This document shows positions 44,670 to 54,014 of a DNA stretch of 64,000 bases, piece by piece. The DNA is from Gammaproteobacteria bacterium (GTDB lineage Bacteria > Pseudomonadota > Gammaproteobacteria > Granulosicoccales > Granulosicoccaceae), in NCBI GenBank assembly GCA_002746645.1, contig PDPU01000030.1:1-64000 (forward strand), written 5' to 3'. The position numbers and the translations under genes are program-made. How positions within the stretch are numbered: position 1 is the first letter of the stretch; each line of letters starts with the position of its first letter. The notes below the pieces were generated by a model, which worked only from the letters and a program-made list of their open reading frames with translations, ran no database searches and was not told where the DNA came from.

Positions 44670-46678
44670 GAGGTTTCGCCCGCATCGCCGCCGCCGTACC
44701 GAGTGCCACGGCAGGAAACGTCACCCTCAACCGTGACCGCACGCTCGATCTCTGGCGCGAGGCACATCGTGCCGGCGTGCAGGTGATGTGCTTTCCGGAG
44801 ATGGGAATCGCCGGCTACAGCATTCGTGACCTCGTGCTGCAGGAAACCCTGCTCGACGCCTGCGAGGACGCACTCGTGTCGCTCATCGAAGCCAGCCACT
44901 CGCTCAAGCCGCTGGCCATGGCAGGCCTGCCGCTGCGGCACCCCACCGGCGTCTACAACTGTGCGGCGGTCATTCAGGGAGGCAAGCTGCTTGGCGTCGT
45001 GCCCAAGGCGTATCTACCGAACTACCGCGAATTCGAGGAAGCACGCTGGTACCGCCCGGGCATCGAGGTTGCCGATGATGCGCGTATCCACATTGCGGGT
45101 GTCGAGGTTCCCTTCGGTACCAATCTCCTGTTCGCGGCCCAGGTGCCCGACCTCGTCGTCGGCGCGGAAATCTGCGAAGACATGTGGGTGCAGAGTCCGC
45201 CCTCGATGCACCTCGTTTCCGGCGGGGCGACGATCATCGGCAATCTCTCGGCGTCGAACTTCACCGTCGGCAAGGCCGAGATACGCCGCACGCTGGCCAC
45301 CTCGCTCGGCGAGCGGGGCAAGTGTGCCTATATCTACGTCGCCGCGGGTCCGGGAGAATCCTCCACCGATGTCGCCTTCGACGCCGATGCCTTCATCTGC
45401 GAACTCGACACGGTGGTGGCCGAGTCCGAACGCTTCAAGCGTGAAGGTCAACTCGTGATTCAGGACATCGATCTCGAACGTCTCGCCTTCGAGCGCCGCA
45501 GCACGGGGTCCTTCGGCGACTGCGCGGCAGCCGGCACGCGCAGGTTCCGACGCATTCCCTTCACCGTGCGCGAAACCGCCACCCTGGTGAAGGCGGTTTC
45601 ACCCACACCATTCATACCGAGCAAGGCCGAAACGCTCGCCACGCGCTGCTGGGAAACCTTCGAGATCCAGAGCAATGCCCTCGCCACGCGCATGACGGCG
45701 ATCGGCAAACCGAAACTCGTCCTCGGCGTCTCCGGTGGACTCGACTCCACTCATGCCGCCCTGGTATCGGCCGCCGCGCTCGACCTGGCAGGCCAGCCGC
45801 GAAGTGATCTGGTCGCCGTTACCATGCCGGGCTTCGGCACCAGCGACGGTACCCGCTCGAACGCCGAGACCCTCGCCCACGCGCTCGGCGCGGACTTCAT
45901 GGAAATCGGCATATCGGACGCGAGCCGCACCGTGCTGCAGGCCGTCGGTCATCCGGCAGCCGACGAAAGTCAGAGCCTCGAAGAGCTGCTCGCCAGACTC
46001 AGGGAAAAGCCCGAACTTGGCGACGTGACGCTCGAAAACATCCAGGCGCGCATGCGCACACTGGTGCTGATGAGCCTCGCCAACAGCCACCGTGGCATCG
46101 TCGTCGGCACGGGCGACCTGTCCGAAAAGGCACTCGGCTGGTCGACGTACGCCGGCGACCACATCGCCATGTACGACGTCAATGCAGGCGTGCCGAAGAC
46201 ACTGATCCAGTTCCTGATACGCTGGGTGGCCAACGAACGTGCCACGACCTGGAGCGACTGCGACACCCTGCGCGAAACCCTGTTCTCGATTCTCGACACA
46301 CCGATCTCCCCCGAACTGCTGCCTGCCGACGCCTCGGGCCGCATCGCACAGCTCACCGAAGAAACGATCGGGCCCTATGAACTGCACGATTTCTACCTTT
46401 TCCACTTCGTGCGCGGCGGTGCGCGACCGGGACGCATTCTCGACCTTGCCCGGCAGGCCTTCGACGTCGAACGCTACGACGACGAAACACTGAGGCAATG
46501 GCTGCTGGTCTTTCTCAGGCGTTTCTTCACTCAGCAGTTCAAGCGCTCCTGCACCGCCGACGGCCCGAAGGTGCTGCCCGTGGCACTCTCGCCGCGCGGT
46601 GACTGGCGCATGCCATCCGACGCAAACGTGGACATCTGGCTCACCGAAGCAGAGGCCTGGGAAGGCGCTTCGGCATAA
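44666..46678 (+). CDS. nadE: Glutamine-dependent NAD+ synthetase
   Basis: The 670-aa two-domain enzyme has an N-terminal nitrilase-type glutaminase with the triad Glu in FPEMGIAGYSIRD, Lys in VPKAYLPNYREFEE and Cys in GAEICEDMW. The C-terminal synthetase domain has the P-loop LGVSGGLDSTHAAL, then GTGDLSEKALGWSTYAGDH. It amidates nicotinate adenine dinucleotide to NAD using glutamine nitrogen. The long form resembles the actinobacterial/eukaryotic type rather than E. coli NadE. It overlaps the DAHP synthase stop by four bases. Confidence 0.94.
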   Translation: MRGFARIAAAVPSATAGNVTLNRDRTLDLWREAHRAGVQVMCFPEMGIAGYSIRDLVLQETLLDACEDALVSLIEASHSLKPLAMAGLPLRHPTGVYNCAAVIQGGKLLGVVPKAYLPNYREFEEARWYRPGIEVADDARIHIAGVEVPFGTNLLFAAQVPDLVVGAEICEDMWVQSPPSMHLVSGGATIIGNLSASNFTVGKAEIRRTLATSLGERGKCAYIYVAAGPGESSTDVAFDADAFICELDTVVAESERFKREGQLVIQDIDLERLAFERRSTGSFGDCAAAGTRRFRRIPFTVRETATLVKAVSPTPFIPSKAETLATRCWETFEIQSNALATRMTAIGKPKLVLGVSGGLDSTHAALVSAAALDLAGQPRSDLVAVTMPGFGTSDGTRSNAETLAHALGADFMEIGISDASRTVLQAVGHPAADESQSLEELLARLREKPELGDVTLENIQARMRTLVLMSLANSHRGIVVGTGDLSEKALGWSTYAGDHIAMYDVNAGVPKTLIQFLIRWVANERATTWSDCDTLRETLFSILDTPISPELLPADASGRIAQLTEETIGPYELHDFYLFHFVRGGARPGRILDLARQAFDVERYDDETLRQWLLVFLRRFFTQQFKRSCTADGPKVLPVALSPRGDWRMPSDANVDIWLTEAEAWEGASA

Positions 46679-46747
46679 GCTTCAGGGCGCCTGCACACGT
46701 GACGGGACGCCGCTCATCTGCCCGCCAACCCTGCCGACGAGACACCC

Positions 46748-48301
46748 ATGATGCAGAGCGAAACGACAACGAAACCACTCAGGAAGAAGGACACGCGCAA
46801 GCTCGGAAAACTGCGCGTTCAGCTGAGTGGTCTCTTCCCCCGTATCCGTGACGATCGCAATGAGCCACGTACCGTGGTCATCGTGCCGAGCCTGACCCTC
46901 GACGAGGAAGTGCTGTCGCGCATCTCGGGCGTCCACCACTACGAAGAGCGTCTTCTCTGTCTGCTGCTTCTGCTTCGCTACCCGCGTACTCACGTGATCT
47001 ACGTGACCTCGACGCCGATCAACGAAGAGATCATCGACTACTACCTGCATCTCCTGCCGGGCATACCGGCCCTGCATGCACGCCGGCGGCTGACACTCAT
47101 TTCCTGCGACGATGCCTCACCGAAGTCGTTGACCGCCAAACTCCTCGAACGCCCGCGCGTGCTCGGACGCATCCGCGAAGCCATTCCCGACCGCCACTGC
47201 GCACACCTCAGTTGCTTTACCGTGACCGAACTCGAAGCCAGACTCAGCCTGAAGCTCGAACTGCCACTCTACGGCTGCGATCCTTCGCTGACCACGCTCG
47301 GCGACAAGAGCGGATCACGCAAGCTCTTCAGGGCCGCAGGGCTCGACCTTCCCGATGGCGCCGAGGATCTCGAAACCCCTGATGACGTGATCGAAGAACT
47401 GGCCGCACTCAAGGAACGGCAACCCGAGCTTCGGCGCGCCGTGGTCAAGATCAACGAAGGCTTCTCGGGTGAAGGCAACGCCGTGTTTCACTATGACGGC
47501 GCACCGGAGGATGCCGACAAGCTACGACGCTGGATCCGCGATCGCCTGCCGAACCTGGCCTACGAGGCAGGTGAAATGAGCTGGGCGGTGTTCTCCGGCA
47601 AGCTCGAAGCCATGGGCGGCATCGTCGAAGCCTTCATCGAAGGCGAAAACAAGCGCTCACCCTCCGTGCAGTGTCGCATCGACCCCATCGGCTCGGTGGA
47701 TGCCATGTCCACGCACGATCAGATTCTCGGCGGCGCCAGCGGTCAGATATTCCTTGGCGCACGTTTCCCTGCGGATGACGAATACCGTCTGGAAATACAG
47801 GAAGCCGGCATGAAGGTGGCGCAGCTGCTCGGCGACAAAGGTGTGCTCGGGCGCTTCTCGATCGATTTCCTCTCGGTGCGAGACGAAAGCCAGCCGGGTA
47901 ACTGGAAACACTACGCCATCGAGATCAACCTCAGAAAGGGCGGCACCACCCACCCTTTCATGATGCTGCAGTCACTGACCGACGGCGCCTACGATGCGGC
48001 AACGGGCCACTACCTCACACGGAACGGTCGGCCGCGCTACTACCACGCTTCCGACAACCTCGAATCCGAACTCTACAAGGGCCTCCTGCCCTACGACCTC
48101 GTCGACATCGCGGCAATGCACCAGCTGAACTTCCACAGTACGCAGCAACAGGGCGTGGTGTTTCATCTGATGGGCGCCCTGTCGGAATTCGGCAAGCTCG
48201 GTGTTGTCTGCATCGGCGACTCGCCCGAACGCGCCTCGGAGTACTACGAGGAAACCGTTGCGATTCTCGACAAGGAAGGCCGGGCCTGGCAAGGTCTTTG
48301 A
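46748..48301 (+). CDS. ATP-grasp ligase, PGM1-related (peptide ligase-like)
   Basis: The 517-aa protein has an N-terminal Rossmann-like part (TVVIVPSLTLDEEVLSRISGVHHYEERLL, VIYVTSTPINEEIIDYY) and an ATP-grasp core: GDKSGSRKLFRAAGL, AVVKINEGFSGEGNAVF, GRFSIDFLSV and the metal site YAIEINLRKGGTTHPFM. This pattern is that of the PGM1-related family, named after the pheganomycin peptide ligase. The start at 46748 follows a GACGAGACACCC leader with a weak ribosome site. Neighbours are nadE and an AIM24-type gene. There is no nearby precursor-peptide gene that I can see, so the substrate is open. Confidence 0.8.
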   Translation: MMQSETTTKPLRKKDTRKLGKLRVQLSGLFPRIRDDRNEPRTVVIVPSLTLDEEVLSRISGVHHYEERLLCLLLLLRYPRTHVIYVTSTPINEEIIDYYLHLLPGIPALHARRRLTLISCDDASPKSLTAKLLERPRVLGRIREAIPDRHCAHLSCFTVTELEARLSLKLELPLYGCDPSLTTLGDKSGSRKLFRAAGLDLPDGAEDLETPDDVIEELAALKERQPELRRAVVKINEGFSGEGNAVFHYDGAPEDADKLRRWIRDRLPNLAYEAGEMSWAVFSGKLEAMGGIVEAFIEGENKRSPSVQCRIDPIGSVDAMSTHDQILGGASGQIFLGARFPADDEYRLEIQEAGMKVAQLLGDKGVLGRFSIDFLSVRDESQPGNWKHYAIEINLRKGGTTHPFMMLQSLTDGAYDAATGHYLTRNGRPRYYHASDNLESELYKGLLPYDLVDIAAMHQLNFHSTQQQGVVFHLMGALSEFGKLGVVCIGDSPERASEYYEETVAILDKEGRAWQGL

Positions 48302-48351
48302 GCACAGCGGAACCGAACACAACCATTCACCACTGAACCCAGGGAGTTTCC

Positions 48352-49140
48352 ATGCCACAGCAATCTCACGAAGTCGACTACGAAATCATCGGCGACGACA
48401 TGCAGATCGTCGAAGTCGAACTCGACCCGGATGAAATCGTCGTCGCCGAGGCCGGCGCCATGAACTACATGGAAGACGGCATCGCCTTCGAGACGCGCAT
48501 GGGAGATGGCTCGCGACCGGTCAAGGGCGTCATGGATTCCCTTCTGAACATCGGCAAGCGCGTGCTCACGGGAGAGTCGGTGTTCATGACCCACTTCACC
48601 AACATCGGCACGGGCAAGAAACGCGTGGCTTTCGCCGCCCCCTACCCAGGCCGCATCGTGCCGCTCGACCTCGATGACGTCGGCGGCGAACTCTACTGTC
48701 AGAAGGATGCCTTTCTCTGCGCCGCCTACGGCACCGCCATCGACATCGCCTTCCAGCGCAAACTCGGCACCGGCTTCTTCGGTGGCGAGGGCTTCATCCT
48801 GCAGCACCTCAAGGGTGACGGCATGGCCTTCGTGCACATCGGCGGCACCGTGGTGAAGAAGGAACTCCGCGGCGAAACCCTCCGCGTCGACACGGGCTGC
48901 CTCGCCGCCTTCACGAACGGCATCGACTACGACATCGAGCGTGCCGGCAATCTGAAATCCATGGTCTTCGGTGGCGAAGGGCTGTTCCTCGCCACCCTGC
49001 AAGGTCACGGCACGGTCTATCTCCAGAGCCTCCCCTTCTCACGTCTCGCCAATCGTGTGGTGCAGGCCTCGGGCTCGTTCGGTGGCAAGGGTGAAGGCAG
49101 CGTGCTCGGTGGCCTCGGGGACATGTTCGGGGACCGCTGA
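48352..49140 (+). CDS. AIM24 / TIGR00266-family protein
   Basis: The 262-aa protein of the AIM24 (TIGR00266) family has [68 protein letters not shown] and [18 protein letters not shown], ending in a Gly-rich tail. The fold is a double-psi-like beta trefoil relative; its biochemical role is unknown in bacteria. CAGGGAG precedes the ATG. It is 51 bp downstream of the ATP-grasp gene and probably co-transcribed. Confidence 0.9.
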   Translation: MPQQSHEVDYEIIGDDMQIVEVELDPDEIVVAEAGAMNYMEDGIAFETRMGDGSRPVKGVMDSLLNIGKRVLTGESVFMTHFTNIGTGKKRVAFAAPYPGRIVPLDLDDVGGELYCQKDAFLCAAYGTAIDIAFQRKLGTGFFGGEGFILQHLKGDGMAFVHIGGTVVKKELRGETLRVDTGCLAAFTNGIDYDIERAGNLKSMVFGGEGLFLATLQGHGTVYLQSLPFSRLANRVVQASGSFGGKGEGSVLGGLGDMFGDR

Positions 49141-49221
49141 CGTTCGAAGATTGTTGTCCGGAGAGAGGTTTCGAATGTCAGGACGCATGCACAGGGTGCA
49201 AGACACGCGCGAGTCCATCGA

Positions 49222-49443
49222 CTATTGATGCAGGAATTCCGGAAAACTCATGTCCATCAGACTCCGTACATATCCGCCGACGTCAACCACTTCACATAGG
49301 TGCTTCTTCAGTGTTTCGTCAATCTCCGGACACTCTGCTTCCTGATCAATGCCCCTCCATTGATACTGCTTGAAACGTTGGTACTGACTCGGCAGAACAG
49401 GACCATGAACCCACGCCTGAAAGTCCTCTGAAGCATTTCCTGT
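49222..49443 (-). pseudogene. Remnant of a Panacea-domain (DUF4065, SocA/GepA-like) gene
   Basis: In one frame the text TGNASEDFQAWVHGPVLPSQ followed by YQRFKQYQWRGID is a clear match to the core of Panacea (DUF4065) antitoxin-like proteins. The tail reads HLCEVVDVGGYVRSLMDMSFPEF. About half of the usual 150 residues, the N-terminal part, are missing. Upstream the frame merges into the antisense of nothing recognisable and then into cbpM. No start codon or ribosome site belongs to it. It fills most of the 345-bp gap between the AIM24 gene and cbpM. Confidence 0.7.
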
Positions 49444-49486
49444 GACTGCAGGAATGGTGCTGTGGTCCACGCCCGACTTCCAGTCT

Positions 49487-49807
49487 TTAACGCATCGCCA
49501 GCAGCAACCGACGCCTGAGATCCTCGATTTCTTCCATGAGATCGAGCGCAAGGGCTGCGCCCGCGAGGTTCACGCGCAGGTCCCGCTGGAGGTTCAGGGC
49601 CTTCTGTGCCCGCACCACGGTGTTGCCGACGAAACGCCAGTTGCCCGGGTGCGTGCCTTCGGCGGGATGCAGTACACCTTCATCGACAAGTTCGATGAGG
49701 AGTTCGGCGTTCACGCCGCAGACGCTGCAGACCTCGCGCACGCTGAAGACGGTATGCTCGTCGAGCATCACGCTAGTGACGTTGCTCATGCTGTTCTCGC
49801 TCTGCAT
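49487..49807 (-). CDS. cbpM: CbpM chaperone modulator
   Basis: This 106-aa protein is of the CbpM/MerR-like type: TVFSVREVCSVCGVNAELLIELVDEGVLHP, then NWRFVGNTVVRAQKALNLQRDLRVNLAGAALALDLMEEIEDL. CbpM binds the J-domain of CbpA and blocks its co-chaperone activity. It starts 3 bp after the cbpA stop with GAGGG upstream; a second Met at codon 7 is possible. Conserved gene order with cbpA supports the call. Confidence 0.92.
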   Translation of the reverse strand: MQSENSMSNVTSVMLDEHTVFSVREVCSVCGVNAELLIELVDEGVLHPAEGTHPGNWRFVGNTVVRAQKALNLQRDLRVNLAGAALALDLMEEIEDLRRRLLLAMR

Positions 49808-49810
49808 CGA

Positions 49811-50827
49811 TCAGGCCCTCATCTTCTCGCGTGGGTTGACGCCGTCGAAGGCATCACGCAGTGATTCATAGGCGGTCTTCTGAGCCGCCGTTGCCGCCTT
49901 CGGCGCGACGATATCAAGCACCACGAACTGATCTCCGGGCGTCTTTGCCGGAAGCCCACGCCCCTTGAGTCGAAGGCGTGTGCCCGACCCCGACCCCGGT
50001 GGAATCTTCAATTGCACCTTGCCGCCGAGCGTCGGCACTTCCACCGACGCGCCGAGCGCGGCTTCCCAGGGTGCAACGGGCAGATCCACCTGGATATTCA
50101 CCCCATCGGGCTTGTATACCGGATGCGGCACCAACTGCACCTCGAGAAAGAGATCGCCTTTCGCACCGCCGCCGAAGCCCGGGCCACCCTGGCCCGCGAG
50201 ACGGATGCGCTGGCCTTCGTAAACACCTTTCGGAATCTTCACGTTCAGGGTTTTCGGCTTGACGCTGACACGGCCATCGGCACTGACTTCGGGCACGTCG
50301 AGCGTGATCTGCCGTGAACCGCCCGCGTACGATTCCTCGAGCGTCAGTGGCATGCGCACGACGGAATCCTCGCCCTTCATGCTGAAACCGCCACCCGCGC
50401 CAGCGGCGCCGCGCGCCTGCGACCAGCCGGAGCCCGATCGCGCGCCGGCGCCGCTACCGGCTCCCGCGGCAGAGGCACGATAACCGCCGGCACGCTGGCC
50501 GAAGATCGATTCGAAGAAGTCACTGAAGTCACCCGCGTCGGTGTAGCCACCACCGGAGAAATCGACATTGCCGTCCCAGCCGGGTGGTGGCTTGAAGTCC
50601 TGCCCGGCCTTCCAGTTCTCGCCGAACTGGTCGTAGAGCTTGCGCTTCTCGGGATCCTTCAGTACCTCGTAGGCTTCCTTGACCTGCTTGAACTTCTCTT
50701 CGGCGTCCTCTTCCTTGCTGACGTCCGGATGATACTTGCGTGCAAGCTTCCGGTAGGCGCGCTTGATGTCGGCTGCCTCGGCGCTGCGCTCGACACCGAG
50801 GAGTTCGTAATAGTCTCTGAATTGCAT
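49811..50827 (-). CDS. cbpA: CbpA, DnaJ-class co-chaperone
   Basis: The 338-aa protein has an N-terminal J-domain ([31 protein letters not shown], including the HPD motif) and a Gly/Phe/Ala-rich linker (about 85-150, expanded with Ser/Gly/Ala). Two C-terminal substrate-binding domains follow, with [18 protein letters not shown] and [19 protein letters not shown]. It lacks the DnaJ zinc-finger, which defines CbpA. It stimulates DnaK ATPase activity. It forms an operon with cbpM, its specific inhibitor. Confidence 0.93.
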   Translation of the reverse strand: MQFRDYYELLGVERSAEAADIKRAYRKLARKYHPDVSKEEDAEEKFKQVKEAYEVLKDPEKRKLYDQFGENWKAGQDFKPPPGWDGNVDFSGGGYTDAGDFSDFFESIFGQRAGGYRASAAGAGSGAGARSGSGWSQARGAAGAGGGFSMKGEDSVVRMPLTLEESYAGGSRQITLDVPEVSADGRVSVKPKTLNVKIPKGVYEGQRIRLAGQGGPGFGGGAKGDLFLEVQLVPHPVYKPDGVNIQVDLPVAPWEAALGASVEVPTLGGKVQLKIPPGSGSGTRLRLKGRGLPAKTPGDQFVVLDIVAPKAATAAQKTAYESLRDAFDGVNPREKMRA

Positions 50828-50917
50828 GTGTCTGAATCCCTCGATCAGGGTGCGATCAAATACTCACATGATGGGGACTGAGGGGCAGATTGGAAGCTCG
50901 CGATGCAGGCTGACCCC

Positions 50918-52288
50918 TTACCGAAAGCCCGGCGGCAGCTGCCCTTTCATCGCCCCCATTTGCCGCATCATCTTCTTCATGCCACCCTTGCCGGACATCT
51001 TCTTCATCATGCGCGACATCTGCTGATGCTGCTTGAGAAGGCGATTGAGATCCTGCACCTGAAGACCGGCACCGGCGGCAATGCGCTTCTTCCGCGAACC
51101 CTTGAGAATTGCCGGGTGACGACGTTCCTGCGGCGTCATGGAATTGATCAGCGCCACCATGTGCACGAACTGCCTGTCGTTCTGCATTTGCGCACGCACC
51201 TTGTCGTTGAGGCCTTCCATACCGGGCAGCTTGTCGACAATGGACGCCATGCCGCCCATGTTCTGCATCTGCTCGAGTTGTTCGCGCATGTCGTCGAGGT
51301 CGAAGTTGCGGCCCTTGCTGATCTTCTTCGCCAGCTTCTCGGCCTTCCGGTGATCGACCTTGGCAGTGACTTCCTCGACGAGGCTGACCACGTCGCCCAT
51401 GCCGAGAATGCGCGAGGCGATGCGCTCCGGGTGGAAGGTTTCGAGCGCGTCCATCTTCTCGCCGGCACCGATGAACTTGATCGGCTTTCCCGTCACCACA
51501 CGTACCGACAGTGCGGCACCGCCACGGGCATCGCCGTCGGTCTTCGTGAGTACCACGCCGGTCAGCGGCAGTGCTTCACCGAAGGCCGCAGCGGTACGCG
51601 CGGCGTCCTGACCGGTCATGCTGTCCACCACGAAGAGGGTTTCAATGGGCGAGAGCGCACGGTGGAGCTGCTGGATCTCGTCCATCATTTCGTCATCGAT
51701 GGCAAGACGACCGGCAGTATCGACGAGGAGCACGTCATGGAAGGTCTTCTTCGCTTCGGCCATCGCGGCGTCGGCAATGGCTACCGGCGCATCCTCGGCG
51801 CTGCTCGGGAAGAAGGTGGCGCCGACGCTGCCGGCCACGGTTTCAAGCTGCCGGATGGCCGCGGGGCGGTAGACGTCGCAGCTCACCACCATGACCTTCT
51901 TCCGGTCCTGCTCGATCAGGCGTCTGGCGAGCTTGCCGACGGTGGTGGTCTTGCCTGCTCCCTGAAGCCCTGCCATGAGCACCACCGCGGGCGGCTGGGT
52001 GGCCAGATCGAGCGGCACGGCCTCGGCGCCCATGATCTCGACGAGTTCGTCGTTGACCACCTTGATGAAGGCCTGCCCGGGCGAGAGGCTGCCGACGACT
52101 TCCTGCCCCATGGCCTTTTCGCGCACGGCGTCGGTGAACTGCTTGACCACCGGCAACGCCACATCGGCCTCGAGCAGTGCCATGCGCACTTCGCGAAGCG
52201 CATCCTTGATGTTGTCTTCGGTCAGCCGCCCCTGACCACGAATGTTCTTGATCGTCTTGCCGAGACGTTCACTGAGATTGTCGAACAT
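50918..52288 (-). CDS. ffh: Signal recognition particle protein Ffh
   Basis: The 456-aa SRP54 GTPase has an N domain (MFDNLSERLGKTIKNIRGQG), a G domain with MAGLQGAGKTTTVGKLA, DVYRPAAIRQL, VDTAGRLAIDDEMM, LTKTDGDARGGAALS, and a Met-rich M domain ending in MSRMMKKMSGKGGMKKMM. It binds signal sequences and 4.5S RNA for cotranslational targeting. The ypjD and CorC-type genes nearby are its usual neighbours, here separated by two small genes. Confidence 0.97.
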   Translation of the reverse strand: MFDNLSERLGKTIKNIRGQGRLTEDNIKDALREVRMALLEADVALPVVKQFTDAVREKAMGQEVVGSLSPGQAFIKVVNDELVEIMGAEAVPLDLATQPPAVVLMAGLQGAGKTTTVGKLARRLIEQDRKKVMVVSCDVYRPAAIRQLETVAGSVGATFFPSSAEDAPVAIADAAMAEAKKTFHDVLLVDTAGRLAIDDEMMDEIQQLHRALSPIETLFVVDSMTGQDAARTAAAFGEALPLTGVVLTKTDGDARGGAALSVRVVTGKPIKFIGAGEKMDALETFHPERIASRILGMGDVVSLVEEVTAKVDHRKAEKLAKKISKGRNFDLDDMREQLEQMQNMGGMASIVDKLPGMEGLNDKVRAQMQNDRQFVHMVALINSMTPQERRHPAILKGSRKKRIAAGAGLQVQDLNRLLKQHQQMSRMMKKMSGKGGMKKMMRQMGAMKGQLPPGFR

Positions 52289-52420
52289 GACTGTTTCCGG
52301 TCTGTGCCCGAACGCCGACCGACACGGTTGGCGAGCAGGATCGATGGTTGGCCGAGGGACAGCCCGCGCCTGCTGACGACAAGGTAACCGTTGCCGCTGA
52401 CGGGAAGCTGCTCTGGGCTG

Positions 52421-52426
52421 ATTATA
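52421..52426 (-). promoter_or_regulatory. Candidate -10 box for ffh
   Basis: On the minus strand TATAAT reads at 52426-52421, about 130 bp upstream of the ffh start, in an otherwise GC-rich stretch. No good -35 box is at the right distance. The 278-bp gap between ffh and the LysM gene otherwise holds nothing I can name. Confidence 0.35.
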
Positions 52427-52566
52427 AGTGAAGCCCCGCCAGGCTTCGCCGGTGGTGAATCCGAGCTGTGTTAACGTGACGCCGACTGGCGTGATCGCAC
52501 TGTATTGACGATCAATGATCGACGATCAACGCGCAGCCGCTACCGACCTACAGGAGATCAAGACTC

Positions 52567-53010
52567 ATGGGACTTTTCGACTTCGCCTCGAACCTCGGCA
52601 AGAAGCTCTTCGACAACGATGACGACGCACCGACGAAAATCAAGGATGCGATCGAGCAGGACAACCCCGGCGTCGAAGACCTCGACGTGAAATTCGAGAA
52701 CGGCAAGGCCATCCTCTCGGGCAAGGCGAGTTCGGCCGAAGCGATGGAGAAAGCCGTGCTCATCGCCGGCAACAACGAGGGTGTCTCGGAAGTGGATGTC
52801 TCGGGTCTCAGCTCCGACGGCCCGGCCGACAACGTCGTCTACTACACCGTGGAATCGGGCGACACACTCTCGAAGATTGCCAAAGAGTATCTCGGCGACG
52901 CCATGGCCTACCCGCAGATCTTCGAAGCCAACCGCGAAGTCATCAAGGATCCCGACCTCATCTACCCCGGCCAGAAGATTCGCATTCCGGGCGGCAAGCT
53001 GCCGGGCTGA
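52567..53010 (+). CDS. Kbp/YgaU-type BON-LysM protein
   Basis: The 147-aa cytoplasmic-type protein has a BON domain (about 22-85: KIKDAIEQDNPGVEDLDVKF, KAILSGKASSAEAMEKAV) and a C-terminal LysM domain (YYTVESGDTLSKIAKEYLG, IFEANREVIKDPDLIYPGQKIRIP). This is the architecture of E. coli Kbp (YgaU), a potassium-binding protein. There is no signal peptide, as in Kbp. AGGAG lies ten bases before the ATG. The gene is monocistronic and ends in a strong hairpin. Confidence 0.9.
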   Translation: MGLFDFASNLGKKLFDNDDDAPTKIKDAIEQDNPGVEDLDVKFENGKAILSGKASSAEAMEKAVLIAGNNEGVSEVDVSGLSSDGPADNVVYYTVESGDTLSKIAKEYLGDAMAYPQIFEANREVIKDPDLIYPGQKIRIPGGKLPG

Positions 53011-53023
53011 GTGCACTTCCCTT

Positions 53024-53057
53024 GCTTCCCGAGGCTGCCGGTCAGTGCTCGGGAAGC
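53024..53057. terminator. Bidirectional stem-loop between convergent genes
   Basis: GCTTCCCGAG (53024-53033) and CTCGGGAAGC (53048-53057) form a perfect 10-bp stem with a 14-base loop. It lies 14 bp after the Kbp-like stop and spans the stop codon of the convergent DUF2786 gene, so it can serve both. T runs are short. Confidence 0.6.
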
Positions 53058-53935
53058 GCTTTCCTGCCCGCCGAACCAACCTGCGATTCCAGCGATACCC
53101 TGCGCCCGTCGCGGCTCCCCGCAGCATGTGCCTCGCTGTTGCGGTAACGCACCCGTTTCGTGCGTGCATGCGCGAGGCCCTTGCTGCAGTTGCGTTCCAC
53201 CAGCGCCAGCTTGTCGGTGATGAGACTCGTGCCGGGGGCGCCGGAGCCTGCCGCCGCCATCGCCCTGTCGCGTTCGGCCTGCTCCCGCGCCCTGCGCTCG
53301 CGATCGAGTTCCTGCACCCGTTCGAGCACCGAGAGCGCAAAGGCCACACGGTAATCGAAGCTTGACGAGCGCCCGGGCGGCACCGTGCCTTCACGTTTTC
53401 TGGCTGCAAGCGAGCGTTCCATGGCCTCGCCGAGGTAGTCGTTGGTCAGCGTGGCCACGCGCGTGTCGATGTCGAAACCACGGAACTCGATGATGCCGTC
53501 GCCTTTCACCACCAGGCAGTCGTGCAGGAGCCCGACGGCCGAGGCGAGTACCTGCACATAGGTGGGAATGGCCCGGTAGCGGCGGGAGATGGTGCTGGTG
53601 CCGAACTCGGGCGACTCGAGGTCGGCTTCCGTGATGCCGAATCGCCGCATCAGCGATTCGCAGCGTCTGAGCGCGATTTCCGCCTCGTGCGGACTCGATT
53701 CCGTGGCCTGGCTCATGGCGTAGAGCTTGCGGATACGCGCCAGCAGGCGTTCGCGGTCGGGAACACCCTCGGATGCATCCCGGGATGTGCCCCGGCATGC
53801 GCCCTGCGCTGTACCCCGGGACGTGTCTCGACTTGCGTCCTGCGCCGCCCCTCGGTTTGCCTGTCGTGTGTCGGAAGAGTGCATGCCGTCGGCGGTGTGC
53901 CGGCCTGCCCTGGCCCGGCGCTTCGAGTCGTTCAT
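53042..53935 (-). CDS. DUF2786-domain protein
   Basis: The 297-aa protein has a core (about 58-200) that is DUF2786: RERLLARIRKLYAMSQATESSPHEAEIALRRCESLMRRFG, then a conserved middle ending in YRVAFALSVLERV. The N-terminal 57 residues are a low-complexity Arg/Ser/Gly/Asp tract with repeats like RDTSRGTAQGACRGTSRD. The C-terminus is basic. The start at 53935 is preferred over an upstream one that would run into the divergent ypjD promoter. DUF2786 proteins occur in bacteria and phages; the role is unknown. Confidence 0.8.
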   Translation of the reverse strand: MNDSKRRARAGRHTADGMHSSDTRQANRGAAQDASRDTSRGTAQGACRGTSRDASEGVPDRERLLARIRKLYAMSQATESSPHEAEIALRRCESLMRRFGITEADLESPEFGTSTISRRYRAIPTYVQVLASAVGLLHDCLVVKGDGIIEFRGFDIDTRVATLTNDYLGEAMERSLAARKREGTVPPGRSSSFDYRVAFALSVLERVQELDRERRAREQAERDRAMAAAGSGAPGTSLITDKLALVERNCSKGLAHARTKRVRYRNSEAHAAGSRDGRRVSLESQVGSAGRKALPEH

Positions 53936-54014
53936 CGGGATTCCATTCGTCCTTGAAGGGCAATCGAGGCTAACATAGAACTCAGTCCCTTCGTCATGTT
54001 GCCGAAGCCAACGC

